Of a stretch of DNA of 64,000 nt, positions 34,863 to 45,751 are shown one piece after another. The position numbers were made by a program, and so were the translations under genes. Numbering within the stretch: the stretch's first letter is position 1; each line of letters starts with the position of its first letter. The DNA comes from Epiperipatus broadwayi (Eukaryota > Onychophora > Udeonychophora > Euonychophora > Peripatidae), in NCBI GenBank assembly GCA_028023455.1, contig JAQFVV010012434.1:4162928-4226927 (forward strand). The letters run 5' to 3'. Under the pieces are notes generated by a model. That model searched no databases. It saw nothing but the letters and a program-made list of their open reading frames with translations, and had not been told where the DNA came from.

Positions 34863-37800
34863 TTCATTTCATTTATTTAAAAAAAATGAAATTATAGTTA
34901 ACAACTAAGTTTGGGAATATTTTGTGTATTATTTGACTATGAAAAAACCTGCATTATACTTTTATGATTATCCACTTAAGAAAATGTTTTCTAGTATTTT
35001 TTGTTGGGGGGGGGGGGAGGGGTATATTTGTCATACCAATTGGTGATTACATTGTTAATAGTCATTAGTCCTTAAGAATTTATAATATTTATGTGATATT
35101 GTGAATGACTAATTTATTTATTTAACTATGAGCATCGTAACTATGCATGATATATAGCTGATAATAAAAGATAAATACCATCTGCAGTGAAAGCTGAGGT
35201 CCACTACTCTATATATATGTTATTACAATTTGTTTTACAAATATCAACTTTTGTATTCACAACTTTCATATTGTTTGTTTTAGATAAATATGTTAATGAT
35301 AATTACTAATCAGATGTTAAGCTAGAGATTGACGTATCAGCTTACATCAGCTCAAAAATATATTGGTGGAATGTATATTTTATGTAAGTCTTATATATAA
35401 CATTTGATTACATCTTTCAATTCAAATGACCAATAATATCCCTATTCTTTTAATACAAAAGTCATTCACAGACAAAAAATAATTGTAGTATTTTTTGATA
35501 TTCAAAATAATCAAAATACAGTATACATTTAAGGGGGGGGAGGAAATGGATAAAAAAGAAAGGAAGAAAATTTAACAGTTGTGTATAAATATTATTTATT
35601 TTGCATTGTAAATAAATTAACATCATTGCATGTTCAGAAATTAAATTCAATCTTCTACAAATGCGTCTCTCAACAATTTTAATAGCGATAAATTATTGAC
35701 TTTTAATTACAATGGTAAGATTTCTAACGCTGAGTTATAGAAGTGATGAATGGAGTTGAAAGTCTTAATGGATTCAATGCTATTAATGGATATAAAGGAT
35801 CGCCTTGTTTCGTCCACTATGTAAATGAGAAGAGAATATATTTTTTGGCATAAAGAATTTTATCACTCAATAACAAACAGGTAAAGCCTTGCCATCGTTT
35901 CTATAATTCATCTAAAGAGATGTAGTATTTGCTACTGATAACTTATAATGTCTAAAGTATAATAAACTTTCATATATAATTTCAATTTTTAAGTTTTAAA
36001 TATAAAAATCAAAATGTCAAGTTTTAGAAGCAATCAAAAAACGTGGTTTATTATTTTTGAAAACTGAATGCAGATATAGTAGAGTGTGAATAGAGTAATA
36101 CCTTTCTTACTCAATCTGCTCATTTATGTTTCTCAGTAATTTTTTATGTAATTAAAAGTAATGTTATTTCATTTCAATTTTATAAACACCAATAGTCAAA
36201 AATGATAAGAATACATACCCATTTTTATTTACTAATACTATTTTTCAGTTATCTGAAAGTTATCGAAGTCTCTGATAATATCGATCACATTCTGTTCACT
36301 GATTATGGCATAGTATCGATGTTCAATAATATTTTTTACTACCCACCCGCCATAATTAGGATTCCATTATTTTTGTAACCCCTTTCCTACTTTTTAATTT
36401 TTTGTAATTCTCTCTAACGTCGGTTTTCTTCTTCTGGAGTTAGAATGGCGGTATATGTTTGAATGATTGCCACTGATGATGCTGCTCAAGATGAAAGTCG
36501 GTTCATTTATTGAAATAAAATTATCCAATTATTATTATGACAAATAGTTTCAATTTTAATATTTGAATCATAAATTTAATTAACTCTTTTTTTTTTTATA
36601 AAGGAAGTACAAGGATATTATTAAATCAACATACGATTCTATACAAAATGCTTTTTGACTTTATAAAAGTAGTTAAGTCGCAAAGAATGTCTATTGTCAT
36701 TTATATATATATAAATTATTGTCATATTATTATTACTATTTGTGGGATATTCCGTGTAGTGAAAAAGCTAAATGCTGACGTTTCAGCAAATAATAATAAT
36801 AATAATATGACATCTTTTATCCATGAAAATATTAGAATTAATATAAATTATTGTATAAACCAAATTTGATTGGAGCAAAAGATGAAAGTAATAATGATCT
36901 ATATAGTTAAACTATTTTGCAAAATCTGCGAAAAAATATATAAATACAGATGTTTAAGTTTTATACTGTTTTAAAATAAAATTTATGTAAGGCAAAGAAG
37001 CAGTTTCTAGATAGTATACAAGTAAAATTTATTCACCATCTGTTATCATAATTAATTTTCTTACTTTTTCTGATTATAATCAAATTAAGTCTACAATTAT
37101 GTTGTTATAAAGCAATAAAAGTCATTAATTTTATTATTTATCTTCACACTTATTCAGATTCATATACTCAGTAATATATTGAATATTTTTATTTTTAATT
37201 ATTATTATAGCTATGTGATTATATTATTATCATTTTATTAGATATATAAGTATCAGCTATTTTAATAAATGTCTTTCTACCTAGCAAAGACTTTTCCAAT
37301 TGTCCTCATAAAAAAACATTGAAAGGGAAGGCAGTATTCAACAAGCTGGCCAATTGCAGGTAATGATGATTTGATCACTTTTTCAATTTTATTTTACCTT
37401 TAAGTTCAGGATAACTAAATATCTATATACTGACTGATTTTGAATGGTTAGCTATGGATCATTAACTGAAAGATAAATTTTATTCTCTAAAAGAGTTTAG
37501 TCATAATCTAGATTCAAAGTCCATGTCATAAGCATGGTAAATAAATTTGCTACATCTTCATCACAAGACTTCTGTAATAAAGGTAATGTAATATTAATCA
37601 ATGGAGTGATATTTTGAAAATATTAGGATATTATTGACATGATGAAAGCATACTCTAATGGAATAATAATGTAATTAATAACAACATTTACATTTTTTTG
37701 ACAATAGTGATGTTTCTCTTGTTTATCATAAAGATTATTTGTAAACCTTAGCAATTTGTAATGGCTATCTATATCCTCAGCCTGTAATTAAATCCCATTT

Positions 37801-39679
37801 TGATTTAAAAAATTTTTAAATAAATTTATTGTAACAAATATTTTTAAGCTAACTCTGATTGTAGAAAGTATTAATGTCTTAGAATAAATACCAAATTTTA
37901 TAGCTGAAGTAAATACAAATAATCAATTTAAAATGTATAATTGTACCATCCATCAAGCACCAATTTGTACATGATCTTAGGTGGCACTATGGAAAAATAA
38001 TTGGATTATTTTAGTTTCTGATAATAAAAATGATAGATAATAAAATCATTGTAAATATTAAAAATTAAAGTAACTAGATTAATTTTTTATTAGCATTACA
38101 ATCTTCTGATTTACAAGCAAGAATATACTTGTATTACTTGAATTATATTTGAATTATAAGCAAGAATATAATTTTCTATCCTTAGGCTATAATAACTATA
38201 TTATTGTAATAGTCTTTATAGTAATAATAATATTTTGATCTGTAATCATAAATGGGTGAATATGTTTCATAATATTACTTACAGTAGTTAGATTTTGTTT
38301 TATAATAATTAATTATTTGTTATGGCTATGACTTCATATAAATTATTATCTGAAATGTTGGTATACTGATAATAAGTGTTTGAAATAAAGAATTATTAAT
38401 ACAAATTTACAATGATTTCCAAGGATAGAATAGGTTTTAGATTAAAATATTTTTTTAAAATTTGTGTTAATAAATCATTATTACACATTTAGTTAGTGAT
38501 AATACTAAAGACACATTACGTTGGTAAATAACAAGCTCTTTTACATATTTTTTTAATGTTAAGAACACAACACACACAAATATCTATAAAATTGCTGATC
38601 CAAAATTGCTAAATATTTTATCAGTCATTCCCTAAATGAGTTTGAAATTGTGGATCCAAAATTATTAAATACTTTATTATTTAACCATGGAAAAGTAAGT
38701 TTCAAAAATATTTATCAAGGATTATTATCAGCTAGAAAATGAGAATCAATGTAAATGTCCTAATAGTTTTTTGAGTAGAAAAAAAATGACATTGGATGTT
38801 AAGATGCATCATGGATAATGTGAACATCATTTATTATAAAAAATAAATAATAGGGTGCATTATTATAATAATATAATTTCTTCATCTAATTAGATGTATA
38901 TGTTTACTGCTCTGAAATATTTTATTGAAAAAATTGGATAACCTGTGATCATTTGATGGTAATATTATTTATTAATTCCTATCACCAGATTACTTTCTGC
39001 CTTTTGCTTCTATCAAGTAATTGAGATTCAAACCTGGAATTAGTACAGTTATGCAGCTGTAAGTCTTTTTTGATTTTTTTTTATATGGGTAGCCTAAAAT
39101 TGAAGAAACTTAAAGCTAAACCAGCTCCTGACACCAATAAATAACTATATCTCCAGACTATTGTAATTATAAACATTTTTTATTGACTGAATATTAGTCC
39201 CAACATAATACAGTAAAACAAAATTATTTGTTCTCTATTCTATTACAAAATTAGATTTTCTTAGGTTCAAACTTTTTTAATAACGGAATGCTGATTTGCT
39301 AATGAGAAAAGAATTGGTAATGACTATCAGATGTATGGATGCATAAGTTGTAGCATTTAACACAAATTCCTCATTAATAAAATTAGGATAGAAATTGATG
39401 TGAGAATAAGAATTAATAAATTGTATTTGCCATTTGGGAAATAATAGGTACTGTTAACTGAAAGAAAAGTCTTAGATTTCTTTTTCACATCTTAGAAAAA
39501 CCTGCCTTTTAATGATAATATTTGAATATGAATTTCAAATAAAGGAAGATTACATAAATTAAAAGATCCGTCTAATATTAAATAATATATTGTTGAACCT
39601 TGAGAATTTAAAAAACAAAAAGTGAAAAACAATAGATTTTACAAAATTATTGGTATTTCATTTCAAAGCTCATTCATTA
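34863..39679. other. AT-rich intergenic sequence
   Basis: Contains a G run (about 35006-35017), a small island of higher G+C at about 36280-36490, and a 30-bp duplicated phrase (gatccaaaatt near 38596 and 38652). A box-B-like segment lies on the minus strand near 39030 (ccaggtttgaatctcaatta). No protein-coding relic was recognised. Confidence 0.45.
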
Positions 39680-41310
39680 GAAATGTAAGTGAAGTGATAT
39701 TCATTATAAATAAAAATTAAAAAAATGATATTGTGGAGATTGATGGTATTCCAAACAGAAATCAACTTAATGGAAGATAGAAAGTGTAGCTAATTTAAGT
39801 TTATGCCCTAACAAGTTTTCATTATAATGAAGAAGAAGAGAGGTTTTATACATATATACAAAATGTTTTTGACTGGAACAAACAATATTTAAAATTATCA
39901 TGATAGATTTTAATGTTAGTATTAAAAAACTGTCAAAAGTTAAAAATGCTATAAGTAAATTCTGATGTAATAGAAATGAAAGAGATATAGACTTGTCATC
40001 ATTACAGAAAAAAAAATTCTATTTTATAAAGACTTTCTTTTTAAAAAATTCTTAATAGAAAGTGACATAGTATGATTCCAATGAATATATTACCAGAATT
40101 GAATTATATTTTGTCTAATAGAAATTATATATTTTAAAATTATGTTTTTAATATATTTAATGCAGAAAGTAATCATTGGTTGATGAAATATAAGATATAT
40201 GAATAAAAAACAAAAAATATTAAAGAATTAAGAGTTTCCAATTTTAACTTCAGAAATATTCTAACAAATTAAAATTAAAATCAGTTAATCATTTTAAAAT
40301 ATTAGGGGACTTTCTTTACAATAATCCAAACTTAATTAAAATTAATTTTAACCAATACTTCAGTAAAAATAGCAAGTTCAAAAGAATAGTGTTCATCTGC
40401 ATACTTTTAACTAATTCAAGTCAATTATGAAAAAAAAAAAAAGAAATATGAAAACATTTACTTGATTATGCGAAATTCTGTAAAATGGTATCAGAAAAGG
40501 ATGAAATTATTGTTGATATCTTAAAAGAAGAAATAGAACTTTTTTGATAAAACTATAAGTCAAATATTTAAATGAAAAAATATTACCAGATGGTTGGAAG
40601 GATGCAATAGTAATATTGATATTTAAGAAGGGTGATAAAGAAGATACTAGAAATTACATAACTATCAATCTTCCTATCAATTCTACAGAAATTCCTTATT
40701 AAGATAATTACAGACTGTCTACAGAACAAACTGGATTTAAAAGTGGTTTTAGCATCAGTAAAATAAATTATCATTATAAATTGTAAAGTAGAAAAGAGCA
40801 TTTGATTCTATAAAAATTTCCACAGTGATTAAATATTTGGAACATCAAGATATACACTTGAAATATTAATATATTCTGAAACATATTTATCACATTGCTT
40901 CAGTAGTGATTAGATTATCTAATGATATTAAAAAGATTAGCAGTAATAAGAGTATACTGAAAGTGATTCTTATCTCCAAAACATTTTATAGCAGTTTTTC
41001 AAGAAGAATTTTTGATTTAAAATATAAAGCTAAAGAAATAAAAATCCACGGATATTATTTAATTTATTTACATCGTGAACATAATATAAAGAAAATTTGG
41101 TAAAAAAATATCTTATTATTAAAATGAAATATTCCTGTGTGTTTGAAAAAAAAAGTTTTTAGTAGATATTTGTGGATCTGAGAATTGGACATTTAACAGA
41201 AGAGTAATATAGAGACTTTAGTTATTTCCATCATTAAATCAATTAACAAACTGAAACAGACCTCAACTGGATTATAACTGAATAGCTGAAGTCATAAATT
41301 GGATCTCAAT
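39680..41310 (+). mobile_element. RTE-clade LINE, copy 3, decayed with internal deletions
   Basis: Corresponds to copy 1 from the endonuclease onward: gatattcattataaataaaa at 39689 matches the VEFIVNKK codons of copy 1; tttatgccctaacaagtttt (39800) matches YAPTS; ttggaaggatgcaatagtaa (40596) precedes the KKGDKE segment. The RT motif C region is largely gone. The copy fades out after about 41300. It is in the same orientation as the other two copies. Confidence 0.75.
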
Positions 41311-42510
41311 ATATTGTAAAAGATATAAAAAGAGACTCCATATGGAATACAGGAATAAAATAAGGAAGTTTTCTGTTATTTGTTTTACATATTAATCTTT
41401 AACTGAAGTTTAAATTTTATATCTGGGCTAGAGATAATCTCTAGTTTAGTAAAAGATTAATGATAATCATTACTAATTTATCTGGGGTTGTTAGTCTCAA
41501 AATTGTGTGTGGATTAAGTTTGACATCTATAATTCAAAATGTAACAATAATGATTTTTTTTCTATAAAATTAAAGATCAAAAAATAATTTTATAATTATT
41601 TTAATTTAATTTTATTTTTATATTAAACATTCTAAGCATTTTTTAATGATTCTAACAAAGAGCAATGTATATTAGCTTCAGTGCAAATAATATAAAAATC
41701 TTTTTTAGGCATTTTGAATTTTATCATGTATCAAACTACAGAATCGGGAAATCATTATGTCAATCACCTGGAGTTAACCAATAAAATATAGTTTAATTAT
41801 AAACTCTGTATAGATAATAATTTATAGATTGTTATTGATTGTAACACATAACACATTATTTAAAATATGACTAAAATTTAGCATGTTAGACTTTAACAAG
41901 TATAAATTTCATGTACTTATTTTGTTTATTTACATATTAATATATAAAATATAAAAATAATATAATTGTTATTTAGAATTTAGAAATATTTTCAGATTTC
42001 ACCAGGCTTAGATAACCACCAGTCTAGCCATTCAAAGCTGTTTGGTAAATTTGTTATTTGGCTATTTTTTAAATGTAAAAAAACCAAAACAAAACAAGAA
42101 ATGAAAATATTTAAAATTTCAGTATTTCCTTTAGATTATTTTTATAATAATGAATTATTTTAAGAGATATAACAAAAATAAATATCTAATAATTTAAGTT
42201 GTTTAATTTATCCTTTTAATGTTGACTATGACAATTTTTATAAATTTACTTTCATTTATAATTCTTTTTTCATTATTTAATTAGTTTTTTTTTTTTTTAT
42301 ATTTTAAATAACTAAACAATCTTCTTTAGAATTAAAGTTGGTATTACATTATGTCAATTATATTTCATATATATCAGTAATATATATGAAATTGTAAAAT
42401 ATCCAAGATGTGATAAAAAAAATTTAATGCAGTAAAAAGTTAGTTTATTAATACATCAATAATCAATAATTTTATTTCAATATAAAATCAAATGTATGAT
42501 TTATAAAACA
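41311..42510. other. AT-rich intergenic sequence
   Basis: No gene recognised. A short palindrome (tttcatatatat...atatatatgaaa) lies near 42365-42393. A weak tRNA-like phrase occurs on the minus strand near 42005-42050. Confidence 0.45.
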
Positions 42511-42805
42511 TAAATCATGTGTTTTAAGCCAATAAACATCACATGACCACCTCCTCTAATGCTTGTGTATAACTGTTGTTAAAACAGGCAAAACTCACTA
42601 TATATATATATTGCCATACACAGCAAGCTAGAGTAGTCAATGGATGCCAGAAGGCTATAAGCCAGAAACTAGTCTAGGGATGTTGGATGAGTAGGCACTA
42701 AATAGAGATTTTATGCAAAAGCCTTCTCGCATTTATTGATTACTCTAGCTTGCTGTGTATGGCAATATATATAGTGAGTTTTGCCTGTTTTAATAAATCA
42801 TGTGT
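42511..42805. mobile_element. Palindromic retroposon, copy 1, with 12-bp TSD
   Basis: The element at 42523-42793 lies between perfect repeats taaatcatgtgt (42511-42522 and 42794-42805). After a 58-bp unique left part (tttaagccaataaacatcac...) come inverted arms 42581-42656 and 42719-42791 around a 62-bp loop (42657-42718). The arm begins aaaacaggcaaaactcac and contains cagcaagctagag. There is no open reading frame. A TSD of this length argues for retroposition rather than a cut-and-paste MITE. Confidence 0.85.
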
Positions 42806-44362
42806 CTAAAAAGTGGTCAAAACTGATAATATTTTTTTTAATTATATAAATTATGTATAAGAATTTTTTCAGCACACATTGTAAGTAGTTAATAAATATT
42901 CATTGATATATAATATTTCAGAAATAATAATCTATATATGAGAATATTATAAGAATCCTTTACGTATCAGTTTTTCTAGAAGATATTTTAATAAACTTGC
43001 AAATAGCAATTTCAAAAATGGAGCATTGTATTCGCATCAATTTCAACAAAATCTTCACTAGTGTACATTCTTAGGTAGTAATATACCCTGCATTTCGCCT
43101 TATAAAATGTCAAAGAATAATCTGTTGCTCATATAAAATCTTACGCGCGTATGAAAATAATTCGTTTTTATCTGGTTAATATGAGAGAATATTGTTTCTA
43201 AGTTTATTAAAATACTAGTAAAATGTCTGACTTGTAAGGGATTCTTATATGTGTTTGTGAAATGAAAATATTATTATATATTCTCAACTCTAAATAGTTA
43301 GTAGTCGTTACAAGATTTTAAAATTAATAAAATTTACATTAATATATATATGTATAAGCATGCACGTATTCAAGTGTAACTTTTTAGACTAATTTATTTT
43401 TAGCAAATATTTTTTTTAAAAAAGAACTTCTTATTGTCAGTAGTAATTTAGGTTTACTTCATTGTTTTAACATACATTATTTTAGCAACTCATACTAAAG
43501 TAGCGATCTGTTATTAACGATTGCATATATATATATTAAATAAGTATCTTTCATAAAGAATTTTTATTATTATTATATGTAAAATACATTAGAATTACAA
43601 TATGATTTTAATGATATTACTACCACGTTGGAAAGATTATAAGAATAAAACAAATATTAAAAACTTCAACTAGAGAGATTAAGATTGTTTGGTTAAAAAG
43701 AAAAACAACAGTGATAATTATTTTAAGACAACATTATTAAGAGATTAGAAAGCATTTTAATAATATTTTGATGCTATAAAAGAGAGATTTTCTCAGAATC
43801 AAAACAGCTTCATCCGTTTTAAATCTGTAAAGAAACAAAAATAACAAAAGAAAAAAGAAATGTAATAAAAATAAAAGAAAAAGATAGCGTACATTTTTTT
43901 TTTACTAAGAAGCTTTTCTGTGGACAAAAATTAATTCATATCTTAATGAGAAATTCTAACATCAACCTTCTAAAATAAATTTTCTATCTTGGTTATTTGT
44001 TGTTGTTGTTTTACTTTTAAAAAAAAATACAAAAGGGAAGAGAGATTAAAAATATTAAAATCTGTAAACATTCTTAGCTAAATCCAAAAATAAATATTTA
44101 CAATTTTTTTTTATTATTCTATTAAACAAGAAAAAAATGTTTTAAATCTAACACACTAAACGTAGATAACTTCCTGCTGCAAGTAAAAAAAAAAGCTGAA
44201 TTTTTAAAAAAATAAAATAAATTGACATTTACATAGCGACAATAATATGTGCAAAATTTATAATTTCTGGATGATCATTGAAATCTTAGCAATTTATTCA
44301 AGGTCTTCATCATGAACTTTTAAGTCATCTGCTGACCTATCCATGCAAATTTTTGTTTCGTT
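42806..44362. other. AT-rich intergenic sequence
   Basis: Nothing recognised between the two palindromic retroposons, apart from short TA runs and homopolymers. Confidence 0.5.
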
Positions 44363-44660
44363 ATATTTAGTTTTAAGCCAGTGAACATCACATGATCACT
44401 ATTTCTTATGCTTGCTTATAACTGTTGATAAAACAGTCAAAACTCACTATACATATTGCCACACACAACAAGCTAGAGTAATCAATGGATGCCAGAAGAC
44501 TAGTGCATAAAATCCCCATCTAGTGCCTACTCATCCAATATCCCCAGACCTGTTTCTAGCTTGTGCACAAGCCTTCTGGCATCCATTGATTACCCTAGCT
44601 TGCTATGCATGGCAATACGTATAGTGAGTTTTGCCTGTTTTTTTTTTTTCATATTTAGTT
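44363..44660. mobile_element. Palindromic retroposon, copy 2, with 10-bp TSD
   Basis: Same left part (ttttaagccagtgaacatca) and arms as copy 1: arms 44430-44501 and 44569-44641. It is flanked by atatttagtt at 44363-44372 and 44651-44660. The loop (44502-44568) is the reverse complement of the copy 1 loop, although the unique left part is in the same orientation. The right end is a T run (about 44637-44649), possibly a Pol III terminator or a poly(A) tail read from the other strand. Confidence 0.85.
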
Positions 44661-44699
44661 ATCAATCTTTACGTTTCTTCAGAAAAGTCTTCTTTCTTT

Positions 44700-45230
44700 T
44701 GTGCTGTACTTATTAATGAATTTAAAGTTGTTAATTTTCCATCTAGATAAGATATTTCTTTTTATCTAGTTTTTCTCATTTTAATATAGAAGTGAAATCA
44801 GTGGAATAATTTGGATGCTAAAGTATGGGCAATATATATCCCCATAGTCTATTTTCATTGTACTTCAATAACATATATAGATATTAGTCTAAGTACACTG
44901 TAAGATGATTTTGATGCATCCATTTTGTCTAAAAAAAACTTAATAACTTAGTAGAATAACTGAATCAAAAGCTTTGTAATCATTAAATTATATATTGATT
45001 TGCCTCTAATATTTTCTGGCTTTCTCAGTTATCCTGTATATTTGAATAATGATGTTTGATGTTTTTGTTTTTATACCTTTTCTGAGATCTTTTTATTCCA
45101 TCTTATTTTTTAAATATTGTAAAATAAAAAGTCACATCATTAGATATAAATAATAACCAACAGTTTTATTTGTTATTTTGCAGTTTACTGGAATATTTTT
45201 GATGTAGTGTCATAATTTTCTATGGCAATT
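44700..45230 (-). pseudogene. Possible LINE RT relic
   Basis: The minus strand reads NDYKAFDSVILLS at about 44975, matching RT motif A of non-LTR elements (D/EKAFDSV). It is preceded by an IYRITEKARKY-like frame and followed by FRQNGCIKII. Stops are frequent and no second motif is certain, so this is tentative. Confidence 0.3.
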
Positions 45231-45249
45231 TTTTTTATTACAGAGTTCA

Positions 45250-45440
45250 TAAAGAGTGACTTAGTTATCAGTTTTATAAATTTAGTATTCATAAATCTGA
45301 AAGTCCTAGGTTTGATTCCCATGCTGGAATTGAGACTGGTCAGACCAGCAACTTAAAAAAAAGAATAATAATAATTTGTCTTAAAACTTTATATTATACA
45401 CTAATTGAAAAGTTTAAATAAAGTTTGAATTTTTCTAAAA
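45250..45440 (+). mobile_element. tRNA-derived SINE resembling the PLE-2 3' end
   Basis: A box-A-like start (gtgacttagttatcag) is followed by attcataaatctgaaagtcc and a clear box B (ggtttgattcccatgctgg). Then come gagactggtcagaccagcaa and a tail with gaataataataatttg. The order and much of the sequence match the PLE-2 3' UTR arms (caatattcaa..., gattccca, tcactggtcaggccaacaa, gaataataattctcaaaatg). Confidence 0.6.
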
Positions 45441-45457
45441 TAATTTAACAACTAATT

Positions 45458-45459
<2 letters not shown>

Positions 45460-45553
<94 letters not shown>
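45460..45553. repeat. (AT)47 microsatellite next to the PLE-1 array
   Basis: An uninterrupted AT dinucleotide run that directly adjoins the 3' end of PLE-1 copy A. It may be the insertion target, or may have grown from the element terminus. Confidence 0.95.
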
Positions 45554-45556
<3 letters not shown>

Positions 45557-45751
45557 CAAAACTGTCTAACACTATACTAGCAAAAAATAAAAATGCAAAA
45601 CCATAAAACAATACAGTACTAGACTAAATTCAAAATTTTACCAAAATCCTTACACAACCATGGTTTCATCTACTACAAATAGATCTTCTCAAGTGAAAAT
45701 CAACCTAAAGGAAAACATATATATATACAAACAAACAAACCTTCCCATAAT

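Noticed and set aside
36440-36530. Hammerhead-ribozyme-like words (actgatgatgctgctcaag, then atgaaagtcgg) in a less AT-rich patch
   Set aside because: The CTGATGA and GAAA core words are present, but the intervening segment does not form stem II, and I could not pair stems I and III around a cleavage site.
42657-42718. GAAAC and GGATGAG words in the loop of the palindromic retroposon as a ribozyme core
   Set aside because: The order and the CTGANGA consensus do not fit a hammerhead in either orientation.
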